Source of the DNA: Paraglomus occultum
Taxonomy: Eukaryota > Glomeromycota > Glomeromycetes > Paraglomerales > Paraglomeraceae
Length of the DNA: 58,836 nt
Direction: 5' to 3'
Assembly (NCBI GenBank): GCA_910592205.1
Contig: CAJVPJ010000043.1
Location: forward strand, 1 to 58,836
A model generated the notes under the pieces. The model was not told the DNA's origin and searched no databases. It was given only the letters and a program-made list of their open reading frames with translations. Numbering within the stretch: position 1 is the first letter of the stretch; the number at the start of each line of letters is the position of its first letter. Positions 34,580 through 47,278 of the stretch are shown here, one piece after another. A program made the position numbers and the translations under genes.

Positions 34580-36699
34580 ATGACGTCTGAATCCACAGAT
34601 GATTTAGAATATCCGCCTCCCTCTCCGCAAAGCTCACGTCGTCGCCGTTCAGACATGATATACGATGTGGAAGATTATCTCAACGAGATAGAAAGTCTCG
34701 ATGGAAAGCGTCGTGCCATTCTATCGGAAATCGATAACGCTGACTTCGGCTGGTTCCATATACGCACTTGCATAGTATCCGGGGTAGGATTCTTCACCGA
34801 CGCTTATGACCTATTCGTTATCAACTTTGTAACAGCAATGCTGGGCTATGTTTATTACCAAGAAAGCAAACACATACCCACTCATCTCGAACTAGGTTTA
34901 AAAATGAGTGCAGCAATTGGAACTTTCATTGGACAGTTGTTTTTTGGTAAGCCTTTAAGAAAGTGACAAAACTTCTTGCCTATCAGCCTGCATTTAGTAA
35001 CTCGTCTCAAATTAAATTTCTTTTTTCAGGTTGGTTGGCCGATCATTTAGGCAGAAAAAGAGTATGTATTAGTACAGCTTTCTCTCTTTTGAAGGAAACC
35101 GTGTAACTTAATATTATTGACTTTCATTAATTTTAGATGTATGGTCTAGAACTTATGATCATGATAGTCGCAACCGTAGGATCGTGTCTCTCAGCGAATG
35201 CATTCGCTGCAAATATATGTGGCAGCTTAATATTTTGGCGAATAATACTGGGTCTTGGAATTGGTGGAGATTATCCTATGTCTGCAGGTTAGTCGTCAGC
35301 AAATAACCGATAATAGACAGGCCAAATAAGATTTAGACGAAAAACCTTTCCAAGAAATGGATCAATCTCACAATTTATTTCCCTATAGTCATTACGGCTG
35401 AATTTGCAACGAAAGCCCGTCGCGGCGCCATGATTGCTGCAGTTTTTGCAATGCAAGGCTTTGGCATTCTCACTGCAGGAGTAATTTCTGTTGTCGTCCT
35501 TTCAATCTACAAAGAGAATATCTATAGTGATATACGCTATATCGATTACTGCTGGAGAATTATTATTGGGTTTGGTGCCGTACCCGCTGCAATAGCTCTC
35601 TACTTCAGGTTGACGATTCCGGAAACACCTCGATTTACCATAGATATTGAGAGAAACGTTATCCAGGCTGCTGACGATGTTGCAAATATTATGAAAGGGA
35701 AATATAGGCAAAAGGATGATGAGGTACGGGAATTGCCATTCAATCCGGAAGTACCAAAGCATAGTTGGAAGGATTTCAAAGCACATTTTGGAAAATGGGA
35801 AAACGCAAAGGTTCTACTTGGGACTAGCATATCGTGGTTTATGCTTGATGTCGCATTCTATGGCGTTGGGCTTAATAATTCGATCATATTGGATGCCATT
35901 GGGTTTGCTGCTTCAAACGATCCATTTGTATCATTGTGGAATATCAGTGTTGGCAATATTATTATAACTATGATCGGAACAGTACCTGGGTATTGGTTTA
36001 CTGTGTTCTTTGTGGATAGTTTGGGAAGAAAGTTTATACAGTCTATGGGATTTGCAGTGTTGACGGTGTTATTTGTTATACTTGGATTTGCATATAAATC
36101 TATTGTCAGCACTTCCACAGCATTATTCATAACATTATTTGCACTTGCTCAGGTAAGGCCAATGCATGATAAAGATGATTATGAATGTACATAGAGTTGT
36201 ATGGCCACTGACATGCCAAGTTTTTTTTTTCTTTTTTTTTTTTTTCGCAATCAAACCTATACAGTTTTTCCAAAACTTTGGTCCCAATAGTACAACGTTC
36301 ATTGTTCCTGGCGAAGCATTTCCCACAAGATACAGATCAACATGCCATGGTATTTCAGCAGCATCAGGAAAACTTGGTGCCATTATTTCACAAGTTGGAT
36401 TTCTACAAATGAAAGACATTGGTGGATACAATGAGTTTGTCGATAAAGTTCTTCTTATTTTCTCCCTCTTTACGTTTTTGGGATTTCTTGTCACATTCTG
36501 GATACCAGAAACTAGTAAAATGTCTTTAGAGGAATTATCTAATGAACAACAGGAGGGTTTTATCAGGGGACCTATTAGATCTGAAAGAAAGATAAGATTC
36601 GAAGATAATGGCACAGGTGTTATGGAAATGGCTAGTAGCTCTACTGGTAGAACGTTTGACACGGAAGTAAAAGAAAATAATTGGGGAATAGCATACTAG
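34580..36699 (+). CDS. PHO84-type high-affinity phosphate:H+ symporter (MFS)
   Basis: Plasma-membrane inorganic phosphate importer of the major facilitator superfamily. Exons 34580-34946, 35030-35061, 35137-35287, 35389-36152 and 36265-36699 give 582 residues, the usual family length. Visible signatures: DFGWFHIRTCIVSGVGFFTD entering helix 1, the loop 2-3 motif GWLADHLGRKR, the phosphate-transporter signature GLGIGGDYPMSAVITAE, RGAMIAAVFAMQGFG, and an inter-domain hydrophilic loop containing WKDFKAHFGKW. C-terminal helices include FFQNFGPNSTTFIVPGE and a charged tail. Twelve membrane segments are expected. The N-terminus before helix 1 (about 55 residues) is Ser/Pro/Arg-rich and may be regulatory. 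In mycorrhizal fungi this family takes up soil phosphate. The intron before the last exon contains a T-run. Confidence 0.95.
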
Positions 36700-37328
36700 T
36701 ACTAGTTATAATTTAATAGAACTTTAAAAAAGAAAAAAGAAAATTATAGAATGAAAGCGAGATCAGGGGTTTTATTTATTGTTAGTGATTGATCAAATTG
36801 TATATTATATCTTTTCATGTCATGTACGTAGATAGTTTGATTTGTAATTGCAGTTTGCACTATTCAGTCATTTAATTGATTAATATCATGCGTGACGATT
36901 TGGATTACGTACAGTCTTTGTAAGTTGTATGAGATTAATTATTGTTTGCAGAACACTTGTAAAGAATAAATTCATAAGAAATAATAAGCATTGTTGATGT
37001 GGTTGTAGCTACTATATTACGCGTATTTGCACGACCATTTCCCGGTTATTATTATGTGGATTTTATCCAATCGACCGCGTACTGGTCAAATAATATCCCC
37101 TTATTGGTCGTTTCTGATGACGTAATCGTATTGTGGGTTTATTTTACCTTTTATGGTAAGTTGTTCAGGTTAGAATTATAGCGTTCGCTTAGCATTAGGG
37201 CAGTTTCATTTCAATCCACCAAATTTTTGAAAGGCGATCAAAGCTATTGAAGTTTTCTACTGTTTGACGAAAATAGCGCTATTCCTCCGTTGGAATCACG
37301 CTACCTACTTTTTAGTTTGTCACAAAGT
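36700..37328. other. Intergenic
   Basis: 3' flank of the transporter and promoter of the RRM gene. AT-rich, no gene seen. Confidence 0.5.
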
Positions 37329-40300
37329 ATGTCGGCTGGTCCTCACACACCCAGTGACGATCGCCCAACTGATGCAAGAAACAAATCCGTGGCTGCTGAC
37401 CTTATAACAGCTCGCGAAGAGGAAGACGACGAGAGCCACAAATTCAAAGACGACCATAACGGTGAAGAGCGTCAACGAGATAGGGCTAATGATGAAGATT
37501 TGTTCAGGCGCCGCCGCAGGTATGCTTTCAAGTCCTTTGTCGTTTTATCATTTCTTGAGTGATTAATGAAATAACGAATTTTCTTTTACTATCGGAAGAA
37601 GTGGGAGCAATTCTCCTTCACGTGGTCGTCGTTCTTCATCACGTAGCCGGCGTTCTCGCTCGCCACGGCAAACTCCACGAAGATCGCGATCCCCACGAAC
37701 GCCTCAAGGTACATATCCCGATTCGTATGGTACCACCAAAGGTCGCTCTTCGTATAATGATCCTTACGAAAATGATAGAAGGGAACGGGAATCTGATAGG
37801 GACAGAGTGAGGGAACCTCACCGTGAACGAAATAGAAGAGAGCATAGTCGATCAAGAGAGAGATCTGCGAGAAGTTTCAGGTCAGATCGTAGTTATAGTC
37901 AAAGAATAAGCGCCAGGGAGACTGCGGGTATGTCGGGGATTTGGAACGTGTGATTACTTGGTAAGCGATTCGTCTATAAACTGTTGAACGATAATTTTAT
38001 TCGTTAGCTTTCGCGGCTTCACAGAAATCACAAAAGGAATGTCGAGTATATGTGGGTAATTTAGCCTATGAAGTTAAATGGGCACAGTTGAAAGATTTTA
38101 TGCGACAAGGTTGGTTTTCTACTTGTTTGTCTATTTTTTTTTCCTTCTCGAAATATGTATATTTACCCAAAGCCATCTGATAGCTGGTGAGGTGGTGTTT
38201 GCGGATGTTCTGATGCAACCTAATGGAATGTCAAAGGTAAGTAAATCCAAGAATTAGACGTTTTCTGCAGAAATTTTATCTTTCTCACGGTTTTTGTTTA
38301 TACCTATGTGTTTCCTACATTTTTTTAGGGTTGTGGGTAAGCAGAAACAGTGGTATTATAATGGGGAATACAATAATGCTTATTATAAAGCCGGCTTTTT
38401 GTTCGCAGAGTTGTTGAATATCGTACACCTGAAGACGCTCGACGGGCGATTCAGACCTTGAACGATACAGATTTGCTAGGACGACCAGTATTCATCCGCG
38501 AAGTGAGAATCTTTGATCTTTGTAACATTGACATGATTGTATGCCTTTATACAAAATCGTCAATTTTTTTAATAGGATAGGGAGAGTGAAGCGAAATTTG
38601 GTACTGGATTACCTAATCGTGCTCCTGATAGAAGTGGAGGGGGAGGGGGTGGAGGAAACAACAACGTGCCCAGTGGCGGAAACAACCCCGGTGGTGGTGG
38701 GGGCAACGCGGGCCGACAAATATTCGTGGGAAATGTGAGTTGCTTTGTGAGCATGTAATCTCTTGTATTCCCTTAACTCATAAACTCTTTACATTGTAAT
38801 CCCATAGTTGCCGTATTCTGTCGGCTGGCAAGAACTGAAAGATTTATTTAGGAATGCTGGTATGTTTAGGCAAACGTTTGTAGAACAACGCTATCAATAA
38901 TTGACTTTTGCTAAATTACTCTTATCGTCAACAGGGAATATCATTAGGGCGGACATTTTAATTGGACACGATCGTCGTTCTAAAGGATCAGGGACAGTGT
39001 TATTCGAAACTCCAATTGATGCAGCCAATGCTATTTGTACGTTGTCAATTAGTTGCTGTTGGGCAAAGCATACCCGATTGATGCAAGTGAAGCATGGGCT
39101 GATATGGCGACAATAGGACGAAGTAGGATGGAACGATGGATATTTTTTAGATTAATTTTAGCTAAACGGTTGAATGGTTATTTTCATTCTAGCTAAGTAC
39201 GATGGGTACGAGTGGAATGGTAGAAGGATTGAAGTTCGAGAGGTGGGATGATGTTTGGTTGTTACTTTCGGGTTGAGTTGGGTGCTGGAGGATGAAAGGT
39301 TCTATGCGATATTGTAAATCGAACGAGTCCGAGCACATTAGGGTGGGGATGTGTTAGAGTCTGAAAAGAATATTGAGACGGTGGGTATTCTTTTACCCGA
39401 CTTCATTTATCCCTCATTCTCGCAGGATCGTTTTGCTGGAGGGCCGCCGCCGCCAAGATTTGCTGGTCGACCTCGGTTATATAATCCATCATATGGCGGC
39501 GGATCGGGTGGGCCTTACTACGGCGGAGGCTATGGATCGGGCTATATGTCTATGAGCGGAGGCCCCGGACAATATGAGACGTATGGCGGCGGTTATGGTG
39601 AATTTGGCGGTAGCGGTGGCATGTTAGACTATAGCGGCGGTGAGTTTGGTGGTAATTACGGAGCACCGTACGGAGCTGGATCTGGTTATGACGGAACATC
39701 AGGGTACTATGGAGCACAGGGATCATCCTCTGGTGGTGTATCAGGAACTCAAGTCTATGTCAAAAACGTAAGGACGTACAGTTACTTCATGAGAACAATG
39801 AGAGAGTGGGGAAATTCTCGATAAGAGCCTCGTTTAAGAATAGTTAATTTAGATATCTTTTACCTTGTCTTTAATGTACCAATCGATGTGAGAGCATGAG
39901 TAAATAGTGTGGATGACTGGATAATAACCAGGGATAATAATAATCAGAATAATTCTTTTTTCTCTTCTTGGGGAATTAGCTTCCATATACTACTACAAAT
40001 CTCGACTTGAGGGAACTTTTCAAGCACTGTGGTAGGTTTATGGATCTAATAAACACGCCATCGCGTTCGCGTTGTGTTCTCGTTGACATTCAAAGTTCAT
40101 ATTCTCTCGTCAGGTAATGTTGTGAGAACAGAAATACTCGAGATTAACGGTCGACCAAGAGGGGCGGGAATAGTGCAATTTGAAAACTACGAGTCAGCGC
40201 GTCTTGCTATCGGTATGTTGAAAGTGCTTGTAGTCTTTGATATCAAGAGTCATTCCTGACGTTTCTGAATGCTTGTTGTTTACAGAGAAGTTTAATGGAT

Positions 40301-40353
40301 ATACATATGGTGGCCGTGCGATCGATGTAGTTTTCGATCGATTTGCACAGTGA
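37329..40353 (+). CDS. Three-RRM SR-like mRNA-binding protein (Gbp2/Hrb1 type)
   Basis: Shuttling mRNA-packaging/export factor by family resemblance. Fourteen exons: 37329-37519, 37599-37927, 38008-38109, 38184-38236, 38329-38336, 38409-38502, 38576-38734, 38808-38859, 38935-39036, 39193-39242, 39426-39767, 39980-40031, 40114-40212, 40286-40353. All phases agree; 566 residues. An N-terminal RS/RE-rich domain is followed by RRM1 (RNP2 VYVGNL, RNP1 KGCGVVEY), RRM2 (RNP2 IFVGNL, RNP1 KGSGTVLF) and RRM3 (VYVKNL, RGAGIVQF). RRM1 and RRM2 are joined by a Gly/Asn linker; RRM2 and RRM3 by a long Gly/Tyr/Ser-rich linker of about 110 residues. That order (RS domain plus three RRMs with Gly-rich linkers) matches yeast Gbp2/Hrb1. 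Exon 5 is only 8 nt and supplies half of RNP1 of RRM1. Confidence 0.9.
38329..38336 (+). other. 8-nt microexon of the Gbp2-like gene
   Basis: GGTTGTGG lies between a consensus acceptor (TTTTTTAG) and donor (GTAAGC). Including it restores phase and yields the RNP1 sequence KGCGVVEY; skipping it would shift frame. Confidence 0.8.
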
Positions 40354-40681
40354 ACGAAGAAAGAACTGTATTTTGGATTTGCTATCAACAGATTTATCGT
40401 TATGTATAATGTTGCCACTTGTGTCAGATTATATGTTAAATGTAGTATGTTAATATACAAAACTTTGCCAACATTTGCGTAAATTGCTTAAATTTGTACA
40501 GTGTTTTTAGATATTCTGACAAATATTTGCCCAATTTAAATTCTTTGCTTGTTCACAATGAAGAACGTATCGAAAATTGCTATAGCCTAATACATTGTAG
40601 CCATAGTTTGACTTGCACGTGATAAAAAAAATTTTAATTATCACGTTGTACAAATCGTTGAATATCAACCTTTCCCCAAAG

Positions 40682-42878
40682 ATGAAAGAGTCAAAAGATG
40701 AGGAGAAATCGATCACATCAAGTAGTAACAAAAAAAGGAAGAGAGAAAGCGAATTAAAAGATGCTGGCATAAAGGAAACCAAATCCAGTCACAAAGATGG
40801 CAAAAAGAAAGGAACAAAAGTGAAAAAATCAAAGAAAACGGTGAAATCCAACGATAAGTCTAATTCTACGGAACCAGATAAGGAAGGACTAGACACAGTT
40901 GTCGAGTCTCATACCATTAAGGAGGGTGGGCGAGTGAAAAAGTCAAAGAGAGCAGAGGGATCCGTTGATATATCCGATTCTACGAAATCGGCCAAAAGGA
41001 AGGAACAAGAAGCATCAGATTCTGTGTTTAGAGAAGAAAAAAAAGCGAAAAAATCAAAGAAAGCAAAGGAATTTGTTCAGATACGTGATTCTGAGGATTC
41101 GGATAAGAAGAAAAGGCAAGACGAATCCGGTGATATTAGTGTTGAAACCTCTGCAATCAAGAAAAAAATAAAGGTTAAAAAGCCAAAGAAAACAACAGAA
41201 TCCAGTTCTACGAAATTGGATAAAGAAAAGACAAGAGAAACGCCTTGTGATCTTACTATTAAACCTTTTGCAAATGATCAAGCAGCAATAAATGGTGACT
41301 CTAAACCAGTCACAGAAGAGAAACCAGGTGTACACACGAAAGCATCTTGGAAGGATTACTATTCAAAACATGACATTACAGTAGACAGTGAAATTGATAT
41401 TTCGCCAATAACGTCGTTCTCGCAACTAAATGTCAACGCGTGTGTCAAGCAAGTTCTTGGCCGATTTAAAGAACCAACTCCAATACAAGCCGTATGTTGG
41501 GGAATTGGCTTGAGCGGCAAAGATGTTATTGGAATTGCAGAAACTGGGTAGGAATAACTTTTTTATTCAGACTATATCTTCAAACTTTTGACGTGTTTGT
41601 CATTAATGTTCCCCTCTCTCTTTCAATACAAGCTCGGGTAAAACTCTTGCTTTCTTGGTTCCAGCAATAACCCATATTTCGAAATCCAAAGATAACTTTG
41701 TAAAACCCAAAGTGCTAATACTCGCGCCTACGCGAGAGCTTGCTCTGCAGATTGAAGCTCAATGTAAGGAATTTGAGAAAACGTGTGGTTTTAAGAGCCT
41801 TTGTGTTTACGGTGGAGTGCAGAAATCAATACAACGTCAAGCTCTGCGCGAGGGAGCACATATATTAGTGGCCACTCCTGGCCGCTTAGTGGACTTTGTT
41901 AATGAACGTAGTTGTGACTTGAGCGGGATCTCGTTTCTTGTTTTAGATGAAGGTATGTTTTTAGACCTTGTATATATGCGCTCTTTTCCTTACTGCATCT
42001 TAAGTGTCTATGTGATTACTAGCTGATCGGATGCTTGACAAGGGTTTCGAGGACGTTCTCCGCATGATTATTTCAAAATTGCCGAAAAAACGACAGACGG
42101 CCATGTTCTCCGCCACCTGGCCCGAACTTGTTCGCCGTTTAGCACATGATTTTATGTGCAATGCGATCAAGGTCAATATTGGATCAGATGAATTGTCTGC
42201 TAATAATAATATCAAACAAATAGTGGAAGTGCTGGATGATAGAAATCAGAAGGAAGGTCGACTCTTAAGAATTCTTAATCAATATCACAAGAATGGGAAC
42301 CGGGTGCTGATTTTTGTACTTTATAAAGCCGAGGCGATTCGTCTAGAAAATGCGCTTATACGTCAAGGATTTGAAGCACAAGCCATTCATGGTGATAAGA
42401 ATCAATATCAACGCATGCAGGCTCTCCAAGCTTTCAGGGACGGTTACTCTCCGTTGTTAGTGGCTACTGATGTTGCGTCGAGAGGATTAGACATACCAAT
42501 GGTTGAATACGTGATTAACTACACGTTTCCATTGACCATAGAAGACTATGTTCATCGCATCGGTAGAACTGGGAGAGCTGGCAAGACCGTTCGTATTAAA
42601 TTCCTGAACTTAGTGTTTATGTTTCTGCTATATGTCTTTATTGATGGCTAATAGCGAATATCTTTAAACAGGGCATTTCTCATACTTTCTTTACATCACA
42701 CGATAAGGCTCACTCGGGAGAGTTAATAAATGTTCTAAAATCTGCAGGCCAGTGTGTACCTCCCGAGCTACTGAAATTCGGAACTACCGTCAAAAGAAAA
42801 GAACATTCAGCATATGGTGCATTTTATAGAGAAATTGATCCTAATGCCAAGCCTACTAGGATCAAATTCGAGAGTTAG
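40682..42878 (+). CDS. DBP3: DEAD-box ATP-dependent RNA helicase DBP3
   Basis: Nucleolar helicase for 60S ribosome assembly. Exons 40682-41547, 41633-41952, 42023-42588 and 42672-42878 give 652 residues. The first ~200 residues are Lys/Glu/Ser-rich with repeated KKSKK-type nucleolar signals and no domain. The core has the Q motif FKEPTPIQ, motif I AETGSGKT (286-293), Ia [12 protein letters not shown] (394-397), SAT, and [10 protein letters not shown]. The C-terminus ([20 protein letters not shown], then YGAFYREID) is specific to Dbp3, which separates it from Dbp2/p68 relatives. The exon 3 donor is a weak GTTCGT, but reading through it would destroy the conserved end. The basic N-terminal extension is longer than in yeast. 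Confidence 0.94.
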
Positions 42879-43610
42879 AGTTGGGGAATATTTTAATTTC
42901 ATTAGCAGAATGGTGGTGAGGTTAATTTTATTTTTCGGGGCAAAACAATATGAATATTACAATACATAAGAGAACTATTGTAACTGACCCGAAGAGGAAG
43001 ACAAAGAGAGGGTAAAGTCCCTTTTAATTTGCGGATGGCAAAAGATCGATATAAAGCGCAAACGTATCACACGCGATTTTTCCGGTTAACGAGGAATTGA
43101 CAACAGGAGCGACGAAATAAACTTTTAACTTAAACTGTTGTTTGACAATTGCAAGCCAAAGTAACTTGTGTGAGTATCATGAAGAGAATAATAGAAGACT
43201 GTTTCAATAACTTTTTTGCCTACTTATTGCTGACTAAGCCAGGTTTGTTTTACATGAAGCAGGTGACATCATAAGAACGTTCAGTGTCATATCAACTACC
43301 CAAAACGTGATCTCTTTATGACAACGAGACGTAAGTCCCGTGCACACTAACAAGCGTTTTCACTTGCGTTGCATAGATAAAATGCCTTCCGACAAACTAA
43401 TGCACGGCGCAGAATTCTTGTCATTGTTTCGTAAACTCATCTCCTTGTTTGCATGATTACTGCAATTGTAATATTTTTATTACAATGCGTCGCAGAAACT
43501 TTTGTTATCAATTATATGCATCATTCAGCAATTCGAACAGCGACAATGCATGAAACTACTCATAAAACCAATTTACTAAGGAACTGAAAAGTTTCTGTTA
43601 TTCATAAAAG
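42879..43610. other. Intergenic between DBP3 and the Ctp1-like gene
   Basis: No long coding frame. A short open frame starts with ATG at 43381 (MPSDKLMHGAEFLSLFRKLI, stop soon after) and could be an upstream exon or uORF of the next gene. Nothing else recognised. Confidence 0.45.
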
Positions 43611-44567
43611 ATGATTCAAAAGCGAGACTCCACTATTTCACTCCGGAACGCTTACAAGAATGATCATATTGAAATCGAGTATCTTACCAATTCAGTCCGT
43701 CATGATCCACGAACGGGTGAACTATTTCACGATATATTCAAAGACTTTAGAGGTCTAGCGTCATTCAACAAAGTGACAAGGAATAACATGATGAATGATA
43801 AAAGCAATGCTGCAGAAATGCCATGTAATTCGTTGTCTATTAAATGCTGTCAAGAACAGAAAGAAGAAAAGATTGTCGATAGAAACCATAAAGTTGAAGA
43901 AAGACGCGTCGAAGATCAAAAAGTATACAATGTGAATAAACGTCTACGTGAAGATGACAACACTGATGATGACAACAAAGAAGCTCAGTCCAAAAGACCT
44001 TTGTTTTCATCAAAAGAATGGATTGTAAAGAATGAATACGAAACCACGTGTGGTAAAGAACGAATAATAAAGGAAGATCAGAAGGAAACGAAAGCAGATA
44101 TTGCCGCGACACACAAACCATTACCTCTATCCGCAAACTCATCATCACCTAAATTCGCGTCTTCGGCTCTACTATCACAATATAAACCTCGCCGTATAAA
44201 AGAAGTAATCCGTGGGAAAAACGAACGCCGTCTGCTCCTGGCCGAACCTTGTGTCTGTTGCCGTGACTTTTACAACATGATCGCTCCTGTAAAAATAAAC
44301 CCAGGAATGACAAACATTCCCGAAGACGTCAGACAGAAAGGGTATGCGGATGCTGACGATCTTTGTAGGATGTACGGTAGACACAGATACAAATATAGTA
44401 AACGTGAACCAGGTGACTGGTATTGGGATATCAATGGTGGGAAGCTGTTCAGCAAGGCACAATTGGAGAGGATAAGAAAGGAGGTAGAAACGAATGACAA
44501 AGAATGGGAAGCGAGAAGGAAAAAGGAAGACGAGTATTGGGACAAGCTTAACGGCGGCGGACAATAG
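43611..44567 (+). CDS. Ctp1/CtIP/Sae2-type DNA end-resection factor
   Basis: Cofactor of the Mre11-Rad50-Nbs1/Xrs2 nuclease that starts double-strand-break resection, by similarity of its C-terminal domain. A single uninterrupted frame of 318 residues. Residues 1-200 are charged and low-complexity with a KR-rich segment (VNKRLRED) and Ser/Thr clusters suited to kinase regulation. The C-terminal SAE2-like domain shows RRLLLAEPCVCCRDFYN (C214, C216, C217), then C252 and the RHR triad (257-259) in LCRMYGRHRYKY, then PGDWYWDI where relatives have P-x-x-[FW]W-[ED]. The serine of the usual SRHR is Gly here. The N-terminal tetramerisation coiled coil of the family is not obvious, so an upstream exon may be missing. 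Confidence 0.78.
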   Translation: MIQKRDSTISLRNAYKNDHIEIEYLTNSVRHDPRTGELFHDIFKDFRGLASFNKVTRNNMMNDKSNAAEMPCNSLSIKCCQEQKEEKIVDRNHKVEERRVEDQKVYNVNKRLREDDNTDDDNKEAQSKRPLFSSKEWIVKNEYETTCGKERIIKEDQKETKADIAATHKPLPLSANSSSPKFASSALLSQYKPRRIKEVIRGKNERRLLLAEPCVCCRDFYNMIAPVKINPGMTNIPEDVRQKGYADADDLCRMYGRHRYKYSKREPGDWYWDINGGKLFSKAQLERIRKEVETNDKEWEARRKKEDEYWDKLNGGGQ

Positions 44568-47136
44568 CAAATAAGTAGAAGAGAACATGAATGAATGAGT
44601 GTGAATAGAACATACTATTAAGTGGATCATATAACAGTGATATTCATAGAACTCTTTCATGAACAACTGCCAAGTTAAAGTAACATGTTTATTAAGATCA
44701 GTAACTTAGAATTTACATCCAATTGTATGGAATGTTTCGGATTCGCTTGCTCTAGAGACAGGAAATATACAAGTAATTTCAAGCAACCACTTTGACGCTT
44801 AGACAAGGAACGTTGACGAAAAATTGATTCAACTAGTTGCCTCTATTGATTATCAATGAAAAATATACGTTGAAATTCAAAATACAAGAATGTCAATTTT
44901 TTTTTCAACTCAAAAATTCACATTATCGTTAATCAAGAGTTTCTCAAGATATAGTTAATAGCAGCGTGGCATACTCATAGTTGCATCTTGTTTACAAGTT
45001 TCGTAGTTTTGGTTCCTCTTGGTTGGCGTGTAATCCCCTTAGCCATTGTATAGTAATTGTTGTTACCTGCATAAAATATAATAACAATGGATGATTTTCA
45101 TTATTACATCCTATTTTGTCTTTGATACAAAATATACGCTGGTAGTTAGTTAAGACCGCCTCAGTATATCCAAGTCGTGCGAGGTCACGCGTGTCGTCAA
45201 ACTGGAGCCATCACAACGTATCGACGAAAAAACAACCAACCTTTGAATACGTGTTCATTTCTACTTGGTTTCTCGTTATTCTCAGACCAACAGAACGACA
45301 TAGTAGCATCGTATGTGGTAATCTCTATTTCATTGGTATGTCGCAAACAAAAAATACCCATAAAACAAAAAACTCTACTATTCAATCAATAGGAAAAGCG
45401 ATTTACAACTGTTTATGGACTGTTTACTACGCATCTAACAAGCGCATTCATATTCTTAAGATCAAACCAGCATAAAACATGGTTGTGACAATAAACATTA
45501 CGTATTTGATCATGTGGTAAATCATGTGGCAGCTTGGCAGTGCCTCAATTATGAGAGCGCAGCAAAGTTATTTACTTAATTTCGATAATAAGGATTCTTG
45601 TGGTATATGTTAGACCATCAAATACATTACATCATTTCATTGCGTTTATGTATTTAGATAACCGAGATACAAGTATTAATCCACGTAATAGTTTACACAA
45701 TCACTTTTGTGACGCTCAACAAACGTTCCATTGAACCATTGCCCTTACCCTCCGTATTGTCCTTATTATGCATGCAAATTCCGCCATTATGCTGCACAGT
45801 AAACCAATAATATAAACCCTTCAAGTAAAAAAAAAGTACATTAGAACTATTAGGAGAAAACATGTAATATCCAAGTCCGAGATTTTCCGTAAGCTTCTCT
45901 CGTGATCTTTCAAACTCTAGCACGGTTTCTATCTGACATGATTTCCATGTGGAATTAAAAAATTTCTTTTTGCCAGCTGAAAGTAAAAAGTGAAACTGTT
46001 ATTATATGCTTTATTTTCGGCACTTTGAAACCCCCCTTTTTTTGTGACATTTGAATTTGTTTTGCCCTTGTGGCTTATATAATTTCTACCCCTGTGGCGT
46101 TGTATTTTTTTTTATATTCGCAAGTTCCCGCATGCAATTGTTTGGCAGAACACGTGAGTTAACCAATAATAAACTCTATCAGAAAATTTGTAACCGCTAG
46201 CATATTAAGCGACCCCACTTTGCTCGTAGCGTATATGCGAGTATATAATGATAAATGAATACTGCTTGGTGATGATCAGCAGTAGTATACGTGTAGACTA
46301 TTACCAATTCAATAATAACGTCCGAAGAACATATGATGATAATAAATAGTCGAGTCCATCCTTAAAATATATCTATCTACATACATAAACAATCATGCCA
46401 ACTGCATACAGCATTCCAAACGCACATTATATGCATTTAAACTATGAATGTAACGCACAGCCTCCATACAATTTGATTCAGTCTTTTGGCCTTCTATCTT
46501 GCCCTTTTTTTTCTCATCGATTGTTGGTACATGTTCAATTGGTTGTCTCTTTTGATAAGCAAGTGAGATCGACATCCGAAAAGCATTTCCATCATAAGCC
46601 GATCATCAAAAAACCCCGTACATATATTCTCACACGCGCATTCCACGCAGTTAATCAGATGTATGCGCACGTGATCTCAATGCACGAATACAATTAGAAA
46701 TACCTAATGATATATGAATATATAGCCACATCCAGACAGTTTCAGTAGATAAAGCGATAATGAATGAAAGGGTATGCAAGCAGTTGAATGCTAAGTCTAT
46801 TCAAACTTTGACATATGATTGGGAGAACAAAGTCTTGGTGTAATACTCAAAGTGTAACATTAACTGCGAATCATGTGGATGATGTGCTGATCTGCACGTG
46901 TTTGGGTTACTGTGATAAACCCTTCTCCACATCGACAAATGCAAACGAGAAAATCGGCGCCAAATACTAATCACATAATTTTCATGCTGCTTTCACGCGA
47001 TTGTACCCACTTCCGTTGTCCGAAACAGGTTATGACCTGCGGACTAATTTACGTCATGAATATGTGCATACCCGTAGTAATAATATTTCCATACTCTCCC
47101 CTTTATCCCCTCACAGCCCATCTGAAACTTCAAAGA
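44568..47136. other. Gene-poor tract
   Basis: About 2.6 kb of AT-rich sequence. Small open frames on both strands lack start context, splice partners or domain resemblance. No repeat recognised. Confidence 0.5.
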
Positions 47137-47144
47137 TATAAAAG
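47137..47144 (+). promoter_or_regulatory. TATA box of vip1-like gene
   Basis: TATAAAAG 135 bp upstream of the start codon, preceded by a pyrimidine-rich stretch. Confidence 0.5.
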
Positions 47145-47278
47145 CATGCCTTTTCCGTCCTTCTCATTTAAGAACAGTTCAAGTGAAATTACTACGCAAA
47201 GAAAATTCCCTAAAGCACGCATACACTTTGCATTTCCTACATTCCTAGGCACAAATACATTCGACTACTTATTACAAA

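Noticed and set aside
45000-45070. Possible minus-strand small exon (MAKGITRQPRGTKTTKLVNK)
   Set aside because: Attractive acceptor and basic peptide, but no upstream exon, no family match and only 23 codons; cannot be supported.
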